Positions 49,796-59,810 of a stretch of 64,000 nt of DNA are shown here, one piece after another. The stretch spans positions 62,001 through 126,000 of the forward strand of contig NZ_VHKL01000009.1 in NCBI RefSeq assembly GCF_007474605.1. Reading direction: 5' to 3'. Under the pieces are notes generated by a model that saw only the letters and a program-made list of their open reading frames with translations, did no database searches and had not been told where the DNA came from. This DNA comes from Rhodoligotrophos appendicifer. GTDB taxonomy: Bacteria; Pseudomonadota; Alphaproteobacteria; Rhizobiales; Im1. Numbering within the stretch: position 1 is the first letter of the stretch; every line of letters begins with the position of its first letter. A program made the translations under genes and the position numbers.

Positions 49796-52383
49796 CCATC
49801 TCCGAAACGGGTGCGTTGCGGGCGAATGAAGCGACGAGCAGGCCCACTGGCTCGCATGCCTTCGGAACAAGCGTCCGCGTCGCCATGCGCGAATTGCGAT
49901 CAGGACTGCAGGGGTTCTGGATCTTCTTGTCCTGCCTGATCCTGGGGGTCGCCGCACTGGCGAGCGTGCAGTCCGTCTCAACCGCCATCGAGGGCGGCCT
50001 CGCCGAGCGCGGGCAGACGATCCTGGGGGGCGACGCAGAATTCACCCTGGTCCACCGGGAAGCCGGAGCGCCTGAACAAGCACTGCTCAGGAGCCGCGGA
50101 CAAGTCAGTGAGCTTTTCACCCTCAGGGCTATGGCCAGAGCGGTGAACGGCGACGGTCGCACGCTGGTCGAGGCGAAGGCGGTCGACGATGCCTATCCCC
50201 TGTTCGGGGAGGTGCGACTGGCGAATGATGCCGGCTTCGACGACGCCCTGGCCTTCAAGGACGGCCATTGGGGCGCCGTGGCGGACCCGATCCTCCTCAC
50301 CCGAATCGGTGCGAAGGAAGGCGACCTGATCCAGATCGGTAGCCTGCAGCTGCAGGTGCGTGCACCGGTGGTGAATGAGCCAGACCGCCTGTCCGATGGA
50401 TTGATGTTCGGCCCGCGGCTGTTCATGACGCGAGAGGCGCTGTTGGCCAGTGGGTTAGTCCAGCCCGGCAGCCTGATTACACGCGCCTATCGGATCAAGC
50501 TGAACGCCCCCAACGACGATGCGGCCCTGGGGAGCTTTCTGAACGAGGTCCGTGAGACATTCCCCGATGCCGGATGGCGGATCAAATCGCGGCAGAACGC
50601 AGCGCCGGGGGTCCAGCGCTTCATCGACCGGCTGACGCTGTTCCTGTCGCTGGTCGGCCTCACCGCCTTGTTCGTGGGCGGCGTGGGCATCGCCAATGCG
50701 GTTACCAATTTCCTGGACGGGCGACGACGCAACATCGCCATCCTCAAATGCCTCGGTGCCCCGGGCCGTGCGATATTCCAGATCTATCTCATCCAAGTCC
50801 TGATCCTCGCGGCCCTGGGGATCATGATCGGGGTGAGTATCGGAGCCATCGTTCCATTCGTGCTGCAGAGCACCCTGCAGGACATCCTGCCGCTGCCGCT
50901 GGAGGCTCAGTTCTATCCGATGCCGCTCCTGGCCGCGGCGACCTTCGGGGTCCTGGTGACGCTGGCCTTCGCCATCTGGCCGCTTGGGCGCGCCCGGGAT
51001 CTTCCGGCGCAGGCCCTCTTCCGCGATGCGATCAGCCCGTCCCGGTCGATCCCCCGGATTGGTTACATCATCGCGACAGTCATCGTGCTGGTGCTCCTGA
51101 TCGGGCTTGCGCTGCTGACCTTTCCTGATCGCATGCTGACACTTTGGTATGCGGTCGGGCTGGCAGTGGCCTTCGTCATCCTCGTGGGCATGGGTCGGGC
51201 ACTCATGTGGGCCTCGGCGCGGATCCCGTTCCGACGGGGTCCGATCCTCCGGCTGGCGATCTCCAACCTGCATCGGCCGGCAGCACCCACCGTCTCCGTC
51301 GTGCTGTCGCTCGGGCTGGGGCTCTCCCTGTTCGTGACACTCGCCATGGTGGACGACAATTTAACACGCGAGCTGCAGCGGAACGTCCCCGGCCAAGCGC
51401 CCTCGTTCTTCTTTCTCGACATCCAACCCGACCAGCATGATCGCTTCGAGCAAATGCTGACTGCGGAAAAAGGCGCGCATGACGTTCAAAGCGTGCCCAT
51501 GCTGCGGGGCCAAGTAAGTGCGGTGAACGGCGTTCCGGCCCGTGAGGTGAAGGCGGATCCCGAGGTGGCCTGGGTGCTGCGCGGCGATCGGGGCCTCACC
51601 TATTCGGAGACGCCTCCCGCCAATGCCGTGATCACCCAAGGAGAATGGTGGCCGCCGAATTACGAGGGCGAGCCGCTGGTTTCCATGGCGGAGGAGGCGG
51701 CACAGGGCATTGGCCTCACGGTCGGCGACAGCATCACGGTCAACGTGCTGGGCCGCGAGATCACCGCGAAGATCGCGAGCCTGCGGCAGGTCGAGTGGCG
51801 TTCATTGTCGATGAATTTCGTGCTGGTGTTCTCCCCCAACGCACTCAGGGGAGCACCGCACACCTTCCTGGTGACCGTGAAGGCATCGACAGAGGACGAG
51901 CCGCGGATCTTGAAGACCATGTCGGATGCCTTCACCAATGTCACGGCGGTGAGGGTCAAAGAGGCTCTGGACACCGTCAATGAGCTCATGTCGCAATTGC
52001 TGCTCGCCGTGCGCGGTGCCAACGCCGTCACGTTGCTGGTGGGAATCCTGGTGCTGGCCGGTGCGATGGCGACGGGCCTGCGAACGCGGATCTATGATGC
52101 CGTCGTGCTGAAGACCTTCGGAGCGAGCCGGCACCAACTCCTTGCGGCCTATGCGTTGGAGTATGCCCTGCTGGGCCTGGTGACGGCGCTCTTCGCCCTG
52201 ATCGCCGGGACCCTCGCCAGTCTCGCCATCGTGCAACTGGCCATGCAAACCGATTGGAGCTTCGTGCCGGAGGTTGCCTTCACGACGGCCTTCCTCGCAA
52301 CGGTCCTGACGATTTCGGCAGGTCTGATCACCACGTGGAGCGCCTTGAGGGCTAAAGCATCGCCCATTCTTAGAAATGAATAA
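49792..52383 (+). CDS. FtsX-like ABC permease (YbbP type)
   Basis: 863 residues with two FtsX-like domains, each with three helices (about 280-420 and 730-855), a central pair of helices near 425-490, an N-terminal helix (about 45-65) and two periplasmic MacB-like domains. Repeated motifs N-I-A-I-L-K-C-L-G-A and A-V-V-L-K-T-F-G-A-S are the FtsX signature. It belongs to the large YbbP class, thought to act with YbbA and a TesA-type esterase on a periplasmic lipid or hydrophobic substrate. The start overlaps the ATPase stop (ATGA). Confidence 0.92.
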   Translation: MTISETGALRANEATSRPTGSHAFGTSVRVAMRELRSGLQGFWIFLSCLILGVAALASVQSVSTAIEGGLAERGQTILGGDAEFTLVHREAGAPEQALLRSRGQVSELFTLRAMARAVNGDGRTLVEAKAVDDAYPLFGEVRLANDAGFDDALAFKDGHWGAVADPILLTRIGAKEGDLIQIGSLQLQVRAPVVNEPDRLSDGLMFGPRLFMTREALLASGLVQPGSLITRAYRIKLNAPNDDAALGSFLNEVRETFPDAGWRIKSRQNAAPGVQRFIDRLTLFLSLVGLTALFVGGVGIANAVTNFLDGRRRNIAILKCLGAPGRAIFQIYLIQVLILAALGIMIGVSIGAIVPFVLQSTLQDILPLPLEAQFYPMPLLAAATFGVLVTLAFAIWPLGRARDLPAQALFRDAISPSRSIPRIGYIIATVIVLVLLIGLALLTFPDRMLTLWYAVGLAVAFVILVGMGRALMWASARIPFRRGPILRLAISNLHRPAAPTVSVVLSLGLGLSLFVTLAMVDDNLTRELQRNVPGQAPSFFFLDIQPDQHDRFEQMLTAEKGAHDVQSVPMLRGQVSAVNGVPAREVKADPEVAWVLRGDRGLTYSETPPANAVITQGEWWPPNYEGEPLVSMAEEAAQGIGLTVGDSITVNVLGREITAKIASLRQVEWRSLSMNFVLVFSPNALRGAPHTFLVTVKASTEDEPRILKTMSDAFTNVTAVRVKEALDTVNELMSQLLLAVRGANAVTLLVGILVLAGAMATGLRTRIYDAVVLKTFGASRHQLLAAYALEYALLGLVTALFALIAGTLASLAIVQLAMQTDWSFVPEVAFTTAFLATVLTISAGLITTWSALRAKASPILRNE

Positions 52384-52494
52384 TCAACCTCTCCAGCAGA
52401 TTGCTATATGTTAAGGCGCGCGCCACGGCGGCGCGGCTTGTACGGGCCGTCAAACTGGCCCATATCTGGTGCAAGTTAGGGGTGGAGAACCATT

Positions 52495-53271
52495 ATGGCT
52501 GACTTGAACAATCGAGGATATGCGAGGAATACCGGCGTCGCCGGTACCGCCTATGCCGTTGATGAAGGCCTGCGGGCCTATATGCTGCGCGTCTACAACT
52601 ACATGGCGATCGGCCTGGCCATCACCGGCGTTGCCGCGATGATCGTCTATGCCCTGTCGGTGACCAGCGTCGAGAGCGAAGCGGTGGCCCGCATCGGCAC
52701 CACGATGCTGACCAATGTCGGGTATGCGATCTTCGTCAGCCCGTTGAAGTGGGTCGTGATCCTGGCGCCCCTCGCGATGGTGTTCTTCCTCAGCTTTCGC
52801 GTCAATTCGATGAGCGTGTCCGCAGCCCAGATGTCGTTCTGGGTGTTCTCGCTGCTCATGGGCATCTCGCTGGCATCGATCTTCCTGGTCTATACCCAGG
52901 CCTCGATCGCGCGCGTGTTCTTCATCACCGCTATCTCCTTCGGCGGCTTGAGCCTGTGGGGCTACACGACCAAGCGCGATCTGTCGGGCTGGGGATCATT
53001 CCTGATGATGGGCCTCATCGGCATCATCGTCGCGTCGGTGGTCAACATCTTCCTGCAGAGTTCCGGCATGGAATGGGTGATCTCCGTTGCCGGCGTGCTG
53101 ATCTTCGCCGGCCTGACCGCCTACGACACGCAGTCGATCAAGGAAATGTACTTCTCTGGAGACAGCCAGGACGTCGCCGGCCGCAAGGCCATCATGGGCG
53201 CTCTCAGGCTGTATCTGGACTTCATCAACATGTTCCTCATGCTGCTGCGCCTGTTCGGAAACCGGAACTGA
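52495..53271 (+). CDS. Bax inhibitor-1 / YccA family membrane protein
   Basis: 258 residues with seven hydrophobic helices, GGAG eight bases before the ATG. The family pattern is clear: an N-terminal soluble stretch, then L-R-V-Y-N-Y-M-A-I-G-L-A-I-T-G, L-T-A-Y-D-T-Q in helix 6-7 and D-F-I-N-M-F-L-M-L-L-R-L-F-G at the end. Two acidic residues in the last helices (D of AYDTQ and D of LDFIN) form the pH-sensing pair known for this fold, which conducts Ca2+. Bacterial members' roles are not firmly known. Followed by a strong hairpin at 53296-53323. Confidence 0.92.
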   Translation: MADLNNRGYARNTGVAGTAYAVDEGLRAYMLRVYNYMAIGLAITGVAAMIVYALSVTSVESEAVARIGTTMLTNVGYAIFVSPLKWVVILAPLAMVFFLSFRVNSMSVSAAQMSFWVFSLLMGISLASIFLVYTQASIARVFFITAISFGGLSLWGYTTKRDLSGWGSFLMMGLIGIIVASVVNIFLQSSGMEWVISVAGVLIFAGLTAYDTQSIKEMYFSGDSQDVAGRKAIMGALRLYLDFINMFLMLLRLFGNRN

Positions 53272-53292
53272 GTTCGCAGCTATCGGACGATC

Positions 53293-53323
53293 AAAAAACC
53301 CCCGGGATCACTCCCGGGGGTTT
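53293..53323. terminator. Bidirectional intrinsic terminator
   Basis: AAACCCCCGGGA and TCCCGGGGGTTT form a perfect 12-bp stem with a four-base loop, 24 bases after the Bax-inhibitor gene and 42 bases after the end of the convergent DUF2794 gene. On the minus strand the stem is followed by a run of six T; on the plus strand by three T. It should terminate both converging transcripts, more strongly the leftward one. Confidence 0.9.
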
Positions 53324-53364
53324 CTGCTGACGCCTCCCCTTTTAACTCGGCTGTCAGAAACGGA

Positions 53365-53760
53365 TCAAATGCTCACAAGCTTGGGCTGTCGATCGATAAC
53401 CTTCAGGACCTGCCGGATATCGTGGCCGCGACGCAGAATCGCGCCCGTCTGGGCGATGATGGCGTAAAGGCCCTGCTTGTTGCGCAGAGTCGGCTGCTTC
53501 TCAATCCTATAGAGCGGCACCTCGCTGGTGCGCCGGAAGATCGAAAAAGTCGCCTTGTCGCGAGAGTGATCAATTGCGTAGTCGCGCCACACGCCTTCCG
53601 CGACTCGCCTGCCATATACGGTGAGGATGGCCGAGAGCTCTTGTCGGTCGAAGGCTGTGGGCATTTGAGCTTGGGCAGAGGCGTGCTTGCCGCTTCGTGC
53701 CTGGGGTGCCGTTTCTGTGGTCCGCACCCCAAACTGAACTATCGGTTCAGTGTCGCTCAT
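53365..53760 (-). CDS. DUF2794 protein
   Basis: 131 residues from ATG 53760; the frame extends ten codons upstream. After a variable polar leader the conserved part begins (F-D-R-Q-E-L-S-A-I-L-T-V-Y-G-R-R-V-A), continues with W-R-D-Y-A-I-D and R-R-T-S-E-V-P-L-Y-R-I-E-K, and ends R-R-G-H-D-I-R-Q-V-L-K-V-I. The family is restricted to Alphaproteobacteria and has no known function. Cytoplasmic. It shares a terminator with the Bax-inhibitor-like gene. Confidence 0.88.
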   Translation of the reverse strand: MSDTEPIVQFGVRTTETAPQARSGKHASAQAQMPTAFDRQELSAILTVYGRRVAEGVWRDYAIDHSRDKATFSIFRRTSEVPLYRIEKQPTLRNKQGLYAIIAQTGAILRRGHDIRQVLKVIDRQPKLVSI

Positions 53761-53854
53761 CGCCCCTCCCTGTGTGGCGGGTTCATCCAATCGTCACATG
53801 ATGGCCCAGTCGGCGGCGCTTGACAAGGCTCACCAGAAGTTTTCGGAGCAAAGC

Positions 53855-54499
53855 TCAGGAGCCCTTGGCATCACGCGCGAGGGCGGCCTCGATCAGAGCA
53901 ATGGCGTCAGGGGAATCCCACACCGCGGGTCCGAGCAGACGCCCCAGCTCCTGCCCCTGGGGATCGATCAACACCGTGGTGGGAAGTCCGACACCCTTGA
54001 GAAGGCCCAATGTCTTGGTGGTCTTATCCAGGTAAATCGCGAGGTCCTTCACACCGATCTCATCGAGGAAAGCCTTGGCGACCGGCGCGCCCTTCTGGTC
54101 GATGCTGATGGCCACGACCTCGAAATTTTCACCGCCGTACTTCTTTTGCAGAGCCGCCAGCGCCGGCATCTCCTCGCGGCAGGGCGCACACCACGTGGCC
54201 CAGAGATTGAGGAGAACGGTCTTGCCCTGCCAATCCGCCATGCTCAGGGGCTTGCCTTCCGCGTCGGTGAAGCTGAGCGGCGGGAGCTCCCGCGGCGTCT
54301 TGTGAATCAGGAAGGCCGCCATGTCTCCGTGGGCCAGGCCAGCCGGGATTACCGCGGAACCCGCTGCCGTGCCCGCATTCTGGACATTGCGCGGTTCGGT
54401 GATGATCAGGTAAAGGGCTGCAGCCAGGGCCACCAGCACGACGAGCCCCAGCACTACCATCAGGCGGGAGCCCCGTCGGCCAGACGTCGTATCGCTCAT
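53855..54499 (-). CDS. tlpA: TlpA-type thiol:disulfide oxidoreductase, membrane-anchored
   Basis: 214 residues. One N-terminal membrane helix (MVVLGLVVLVALAAALYLII) holds a periplasmic thioredoxin domain (about 70-205) with the active site W-C104-A-P-C107 and the cis-Pro segment V-G-L-P-T-T. It resembles rhizobial TlpA, which reduces cysteines in cytochrome oxidase subunit II and its copper chaperone. The gene is back to back with argH (44 bases), the standard arrangement in this group. Confidence 0.92.
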   Translation of the reverse strand: MSDTTSGRRGSRLMVVLGLVVLVALAAALYLIITEPRNVQNAGTAAGSAVIPAGLAHGDMAAFLIHKTPRELPPLSFTDAEGKPLSMADWQGKTVLLNLWATWCAPCREEMPALAALQKKYGGENFEVVAISIDQKGAPVAKAFLDEIGVKDLAIYLDKTTKTLGLLKGVGLPTTVLIDPQGQELGRLLGPAVWDSPDAIALIEAALARDAKGS

Positions 54500-54543
54500 G
54501 ATGTCTAACCCGCTAGCAGATCGTTGAAGACAAGAGGCATATT

Positions 54544-55923
54544 TTGACCAACCGAATGTGGGGCGGACGCTTCGCCGAGACGCCCAGCGAGATCATGGAG
54601 GAGGTGAACACCTCCATCGACTTCGATAAGCGGTTGTTCGCAGAGGATATCGCCGGATCGAAGGCACACTGCAAGATGCTTGCGGCGACCGGCATCATCT
54701 CCGCCGATGACGCAGCGGAAATTAGGCGCGGACTGGAGCAGGTGCAATCGGAGATCGCGGCTGGAGAATTCACATTCTCGCGCAGCCTCGAGGACATCCA
54801 CATGAATGTGGAATCGCGGCTCGCCGAGATCATCGGTCCCACGGCAGGCCGGTTGCATACTGCCCGGTCCCGCAACGACCAGGTCGCGACAGACCTGCGC
54901 CTCTATGTGCGCGGCGTCATCGACCATCTCGACGAGCAGTTGAAAGGGTTGCAGCGGGCGCTGGCGCGGCAGGCGAAGGCCCATGCGGACGCGATCATGC
55001 CCGGCTTCACTCATCTGCAGACTGCGCAGCCCGTCACCTTTGGGCATCATTGCCTCGCCTATGTCGAAATGCTGGGACGGGACAGGGAAAGATTCGCGGG
55101 CGCCCGGAAGCGGGTGAACGAAAATCCGCTGGGGGCCGCTGCGTTGGCGGGGACGTCGTTTCCCATCGACCGAGAGATGACGTCGCGCGAGCTCGGCTTC
55201 GCGTCGCCAATGCGGAATTCCCTGGATGCCGTCTCCGCCCGGGACTTCGCCATCGAGACGATGGCAGCGGCGGCGATCTGCGCCGTGCACCTGTCGCGCT
55301 TCGCCGAGGAACTGGTGCTTTGGACATCGGCCCAGTTCAGGTTCATCAAGCTGTCGGACCGGTTCACCACGGGCTCGTCGATTATGCCGCAGAAGCGAAA
55401 TCCGGATGCGGCGGAGCTGGTGCGAGGAAAGGCCGGGCGGGTGATCGGCGCGCTGGTCACGCTGATGGTGATGATGAAGGGCCTGCCCCTCGCTTATGGC
55501 AAGGACATGCAGGAGGACAAGGAGCCGGTCTTCGATGCGCTCGACACGCTGTCGCTGACCGTCGCCGCAACGACGGGCATGGTCGAGGACCTGCAACCGG
55601 ATCGGGATGCGTTGCGGGCGGCTGCCGACAGCGGCTTTGCCACGGCAACCGACCTGGCGGATTGGCTGGTGCGGGTGCTGGGCCTGCCTTTCCGGGCGGC
55701 CCATCATGTCACCGGCGCCCTGGTGGCGAAAGCGGAAGCGAAAGGCGTCGACCTCGCCGGGCTCGACCTCGGGGAGATGCAGGCTGTCGAAGCCGGGATC
55801 ACCGAGGATGTCTATTCGGTCCTCACGGTCGAGGCTTCCGTGCGCTCGCGCAGGAGCCTGGGGGGTACCGCTCCCGAAAACGTGGCCGCCGAAGCCGCAC
55901 GGTGGCTGAAGCTGTTGGGCTGA
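54544..55923 (+). CDS. argH: Argininosuccinate lyase
   Basis: 459 residues, TTG start with AGAGG upstream. The fumarase/aspartase-superfamily signature [12 protein letters not shown] is near residue 280, with S-R-N-D-Q near 115 and T-H-L-Q near 160 (catalytic His). It splits argininosuccinate to arginine and fumarate. In many relatives argH is followed directly by lptM and lysA; here these genes are about 9 kb to the left on the other strand. A short GC-rich hairpin without a T run follows the stop (55945-55964). Confidence 0.95.
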   Translation: MTNRMWGGRFAETPSEIMEEVNTSIDFDKRLFAEDIAGSKAHCKMLAATGIISADDAAEIRRGLEQVQSEIAAGEFTFSRSLEDIHMNVESRLAEIIGPTAGRLHTARSRNDQVATDLRLYVRGVIDHLDEQLKGLQRALARQAKAHADAIMPGFTHLQTAQPVTFGHHCLAYVEMLGRDRERFAGARKRVNENPLGAAALAGTSFPIDREMTSRELGFASPMRNSLDAVSARDFAIETMAAAAICAVHLSRFAEELVLWTSAQFRFIKLSDRFTTGSSIMPQKRNPDAAELVRGKAGRVIGALVTLMVMMKGLPLAYGKDMQEDKEPVFDALDTLSLTVAATTGMVEDLQPDRDALRAAADSGFATATDLADWLVRVLGLPFRAAHHVTGALVAKAEAKGVDLAGLDLGEMQAVEAGITEDVYSVLTVEASVRSRRSLGGTAPENVAAEAARWLKLLG

Positions 55924-55944
55924 GTTTGTCCTGTGTGCAGGCGC

Positions 55945-55964
55945 GTCCCGGTCGTCTTCGGGAC
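55945..55964. other. GC-rich hairpin after argH
   Basis: GTCCCG and CGGGAC form a 6-bp stem with an eight-base loop, beginning 21 bases after the argH stop. No T run follows. It may contribute to termination or protect the mRNA end. The rest of the 230-base gap to etfB shows no gene. Confidence 0.35.
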
Positions 55965-56154
55965 GACATGCTGTCGCAGATGGCCGTGTATTCATCGGCA
56001 ATTTCGTTGACGAGTGTTGCACTGCCCACTAGCGTGCGCCCCGCGCAGGATATTACTGGTTTGTGAGACCCTGACCGGTTCGTGGATCTTGAGGAACTAG
56101 GCTCAACGGGCCGCCGAGACGAGGGACCGTGTTGGACAAGGGAGTTGGGACACG

Positions 56155-56904
56155 ATGAAGGTACTGATCGCCGTCAAACGGGTAGTCGACTACAACGTCA
56201 AGATCCGGGTGAAATCGGACGGGTCGGGCGTCGAGCTCGCCAATGTGAAGATGTCTATGAACCCGTTCGACGAAATCGCCGTCGAGGAAGCCGTGCGATT
56301 GAAGGAGGCCGGAAAGGCGACCGAGATCGTGGCCGTCTCCATAGGCCCACAACAGGCGCAGGAGACGATCCGCACCGCGCTCGCCATGGGTGCCGATCGC
56401 GGCATATTGGTGAAGCATGACGGCATCCTGGAGCCGCTGGCGGTCGCGAAAATCCTCAAAGGCGTCTGTGCGGAGGAGAAGCCTGACCTGGTGATCCTGG
56501 GCAAGCAGGCCATCGACGACGATGCCAATCAGACCGGACAGATGCTCTCGGCCTTGCTGAACTGGCCGCAGGCAACCTTCTGCTCCAAGATCGAGCTGGG
56601 CGACGGCGAAGCCACGATCACCCGGGAAATCGACGGGGGCCTGCAGACGTTGAAGGTGAAGGCACCCTTCATCGCGACGACCGATCTGCGTCTCAACCAG
56701 CCGCGCTATGCGTCGCTGCCCAACATCATGAAGGCGAAGAAGAAGCCGATCGACGAGAAGACGCCTGCGGATTACGGCGTCGATACCGCACCGCGGCTGA
56801 AGGTCATCACCACAGGCGAACCGCCAAAGCGCCAGGGTGGCGTCAAGGTCGGTTCCATCGCCGAACTCGTCGGCAAGCTGAAGAACGAAGCAGGAGTGAT
56901 CTGA
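56155..56904 (+). CDS. etfB: Electron transfer flavoprotein, beta subunit
   Basis: 249 residues. It begins [14 protein letters not shown] and contains the ETF-beta signature region ([18 protein letters not shown]) and the recognition loop before it (L-N-W-P-Q-A-T-F). It binds AMP and, with EtfA, shuttles electrons from acyl-CoA and other flavin dehydrogenases to ETF:quinone oxidoreductase. etfA follows after two bases. Confidence 0.95.
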   Translation: MKVLIAVKRVVDYNVKIRVKSDGSGVELANVKMSMNPFDEIAVEEAVRLKEAGKATEIVAVSIGPQQAQETIRTALAMGADRGILVKHDGILEPLAVAKILKGVCAEEKPDLVILGKQAIDDDANQTGQMLSALLNWPQATFCSKIELGDGEATITREIDGGLQTLKVKAPFIATTDLRLNQPRYASLPNIMKAKKKPIDEKTPADYGVDTAPRLKVITTGEPPKRQGGVKVGSIAELVGKLKNEAGVI

Positions 56905-56906
56905 TC

Positions 56907-57848
56907 ATGGCAACTCTGCTGATTGCCGAACACGACAACGCCTCCCTGAAGGATGCGACCCATAAGGCCCTGACCGCCGCGACCGAAATCGGCGGCGAAG
57001 TGCATGTGCTCGTCGCAGGAAAGGGCGCGGACGCCGCCGCCAAGGAAGCCGCTGGCCTCCAAGGTGTGTCCAAAGTCCTGCATGTGGAGGATTCAGGCCT
57101 CGAGCGTCCGTTGGCGGAAGCCATGGCGACGCTGGTCGTCGGTCTGGCCGACGCTTACGACGTGCTGATCGCGCCGGCGACATCCAACGGCAAGAACTAC
57201 ATGCCGCGGATCGCCGCCCTGCTGGACGTCATGCAAGTCTCGGACATCATCGCCGTCAAGGGCAAGGACACTTTCGAGCGTCCGATCTATGCCGGCAACG
57301 CCATCCAGACCGTACAGGCCACGGACCCCAAGATCGTCATCACCGTCCGCACCTCGGCCTTCCAGGCCACGGGCACGGGCGGTTCGGCTGCGATCGAGAC
57401 CGTCGCCGCACCGGCGGATGCGGGCCAGTCCAGCTATGTCTCGGAAAATCTCTCCAAATCCGACCGGCCCGATCTCACATCGGCGAAGATCGTCATCTCG
57501 GGTGGTCGCGGGATGCAGTCCGGCGACAATTTCCACATGCTGGAGAAAGTGGCGGACCGCCTCGGCGCGGCGGTTGGCGCCTCTCGCGCGGCTGTCGATG
57601 CGGGCTTCGTGCCCAACAATTATCAGGTCGGCCAGACCGGCAAGGTCGTGTCACCGGATCTCTACATCGCGGTGGGCATTTCCGGCGCGATTCAGCATCT
57701 GGCGGGGATGAAGGACAGCAAGGTCATCGTCGCCATCAACAAAGACGAAGAGGCCCCCATCTTCCAAGTGGCCGATTACGGCTATGTCGGCGATTTGTTT
57801 TCCGCCATTCCTGAACTCGAGCAGGAACTGGCAAAGGCCGGCTACTGA
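56907..57848 (+). CDS. etfA: Electron transfer flavoprotein, alpha subunit
   Basis: 313 residues. The C-terminal FAD-binding domain is clear: [34 protein letters not shown], and the signature [14 protein letters not shown] with [12 protein letters not shown]. It carries the FAD of the heterodimer. It lies in the etfBA-hbd cluster, the last gene after about 100 bases. Confidence 0.95.
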   Translation: MATLLIAEHDNASLKDATHKALTAATEIGGEVHVLVAGKGADAAAKEAAGLQGVSKVLHVEDSGLERPLAEAMATLVVGLADAYDVLIAPATSNGKNYMPRIAALLDVMQVSDIIAVKGKDTFERPIYAGNAIQTVQATDPKIVITVRTSAFQATGTGGSAAIETVAAPADAGQSSYVSENLSKSDRPDLTSAKIVISGGRGMQSGDNFHMLEKVADRLGAAVGASRAAVDAGFVPNNYQVGQTGKVVSPDLYIAVGISGAIQHLAGMKDSKVIVAINKDEEAPIFQVADYGYVGDLFSAIPELEQELAKAGY

Positions 57849-57948
57849 GCTTAAGCAACATTCAGACGGTCGCGAGCCGCACGCATTTCCTTCGACAGGT
57901 TTTATGCGTTAGTCTCGCGGCCCTTCAAGGCCGTTCGTGGTGGGAATA

Positions 57949-58824
57949 ATGGAAATCCGCAAGGTTGGGGTGATTGGCGCAGGCCAGATGGGCAATGGCA
58001 TTGCCCATGTCGCGGCGCTGGCTGGTCACGATGTCTTCCTCAATGATTTGTCGCGGGAGAATATCGAGTCGGCACTCGCCACCATCAATGGGAACATGGC
58101 CCGGCAGGCCCGCAACGGCAAGATTACCGAAGATCAACGACGACAAGCTCTTGACCGCATCCACATCGCCGAGAACCTCGAGAGTCTCGAAGTTTGCGAT
58201 CTGGTGATCGAATCGGCCAGCGAAGACGAGCAGGTCAAACGCAAGATCTTCGCCGCACTCTGTCCATTGATCCGGCCGGAGACGATCGTCGCCACCAATA
58301 CTTCATCCATCTCCATCACCCGCCTCGCAGCCTCAACGGATCGACCCGAGCGATTCATGGGGATTCACTTCATGAATCCCGTCCCGCTGATGGAGCTGGT
58401 CGAATTGATTCGCGGCATCGCCACGGATGACGCGACGTTCACGAGCGTCCGCCAGTTCACCCTGACGCTCGGCAAGACGATCGCGGTGGCGGAGGACTTT
58501 CCCGCCTTCATCGTCAATCGAATCCTGCTGCCGATGATCAATGAGGCGGTCTACACGCTTTATGAAGGTGTCGGCACGGTGGAGGCCATCGACAGCGCCA
58601 TGAAGCTTGGCGCGCATCATCCGATGGGACCTCTGGAGCTGGCCGACTTCATCGGTCTCGATACCTGCCTGTCGATCATGCAGGTGCTCTATGAGGGGCT
58701 CGCTGATTCGAAATACCGCCCCTGCCCGCTGCTGGTCAAGTATGTTGAGGCCGGCTGGCTGGGACGGAAGACACAGCGTGGATTCTACGATTATCGGGGC
58801 GAGAAGCCGGTTCCGACCCGCTAG
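57949..58824 (+). CDS. hbdA: 3-hydroxybutyryl-CoA dehydrogenase
   Basis: 291 residues from ATG 57949 (GGGA five bases before); an upstream GTG at 57937 is possible. Rossmann NAD(P) motif G-A-G-Q-M-G-N-G near residue 10, catalytic region with H-F-M-N-P-V-P-L-M-E-L-V-E near 140, C-terminal helical domain with G-A-H-H-P-M-G-P-L-E-L-A-D-F-I-G-L-D. It interconverts acetoacetyl-CoA and 3-hydroxybutyryl-CoA, in beta-oxidation or PHB metabolism. It is co-oriented with etfBA, as is usual in alphaproteobacteria. Confidence 0.94.
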   Translation: MEIRKVGVIGAGQMGNGIAHVAALAGHDVFLNDLSRENIESALATINGNMARQARNGKITEDQRRQALDRIHIAENLESLEVCDLVIESASEDEQVKRKIFAALCPLIRPETIVATNTSSISITRLAASTDRPERFMGIHFMNPVPLMELVELIRGIATDDATFTSVRQFTLTLGKTIAVAEDFPAFIVNRILLPMINEAVYTLYEGVGTVEAIDSAMKLGAHHPMGPLELADFIGLDTCLSIMQVLYEGLADSKYRPCPLLVKYVEAGWLGRKTQRGFYDYRGEKPVPTR

Positions 58825-59015
58825 CTTGACCGTAGCGCTTGATCGCCTTGCATCATTATTGCCGACATCATTGATCGGTATCCACCCGGCCGCCCTCTCG
58901 GCGGGCGCGCGCGTTTGCAAAAGCGAGCCGGGATAACACAGCACCGCCACACACTCGTCGATCTTTGCCGCCAGTTCGGATGCATGCCGTGTCCGTTGCG
59001 CAAAGGTCGAGAGGT

Positions 59016-59810
59016 ATGGAGGATGGTGACGTTCCCCTCTTGGGAGGATCACGATCGATCGTCACTCGACGCGGCGACGTCGTTTTTCGAGAGGCGGCGC
59101 CCTGGTCCAGAACGGTCATCGCCCTTCTGAGACATCTGGAAGCCGTGGGCTTCGATCATGCCCCGCGCGTCGTCTCTGGAGGCTTCGATCCTTCGGGACG
59201 GGAGATGCTCAGCTTCGTCGAAGGCACCTTTGTCCACCCTAAAGCCTGGAACGACGATGCCCTGCCCGCGCTCGGACGAATGCTCCGAGAGTTGCACGAG
59301 GCGACGGCCTCCTTCAGGCCTGACGATACTCCCCAATGGCAATCCTGGTTCGGACGAAGGCTGGGCATCCCCTCTGTCATCGGTCATTGCGACACCGGCC
59401 CGTGGAACATCGTCAGCCGCGACCAGATGCCGGTCGCCCTTATTGATTGGGAGGTCGCGGGACCCGTCGATCCCCGCGTTGAACTTTGCCAAGCCTGCTG
59501 GCTCAATGCACATCTCGTGGATGACGACATCGCAGAGTTGCATGGCTTTCCGTCAGTGGAGATGAGGGCGCGGCAGTTGTGCATGCTCCTCGATGGCTAT
59601 GGCCTATCGCGACGGGAGCGCATCGGCTTCATCGATCTCATTCGCGATTTCGTGGTGCTCTGCGCTGCCGACATCGCTACGGAAGCGCGTGTCACTCGGG
59701 ATGCGACGGTCAATCCGAGGCTCTGGGGAATTGCGTGGCGCGCGCGTAGTGCCGGCTGGATCACACGGCACAGAAGCACCCTCGAGCGCGTCCTCAACGC
59801 GTCGGCATAA
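59016..59810 (+). CDS. Aminoglycoside-phosphotransferase-fold kinase (APH family), substrate unknown
   Basis: 264 residues from ATG 59016; an earlier ATG at 58965 is in frame but lacks conserved sequence. The catalytic loop is H124-C-D126-T-G-P-W-N131 (Brenner's motif), and the metal-binding Asp is D144 in L-I-D-W-E. The N-terminal lobe with W-S-R-T-V and L-S-F-V-E-G-T-F matches the large APH-like group that includes homoserine, choline and macrolide kinases as well as many unassigned members. It does not resemble characterised resistance enzymes specifically. It stands alone after hbdA. Confidence 0.85.
   Translation: MEDGDVPLLGGSRSIVTRRGDVVFREAAPWSRTVIALLRHLEAVGFDHAPRVVSGGFDPSGREMLSFVEGTFVHPKAWNDDALPALGRMLRELHEATASFRPDDTPQWQSWFGRRLGIPSVIGHCDTGPWNIVSRDQMPVALIDWEVAGPVDPRVELCQACWLNAHLVDDDIAELHGFPSVEMRARQLCMLLDGYGLSRRERIGFIDLIRDFVVLCAADIATEARVTRDATVNPRLWGIAWRARSAGWITRHRSTLERVLNASA

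Noticed and set aside
59016-59810. Aminoglycoside resistance gene
   Set aside because: The fold and catalytic motifs are those of the broad APH family, but the sequence does not resemble known resistance enzymes, and no mobile context is present.
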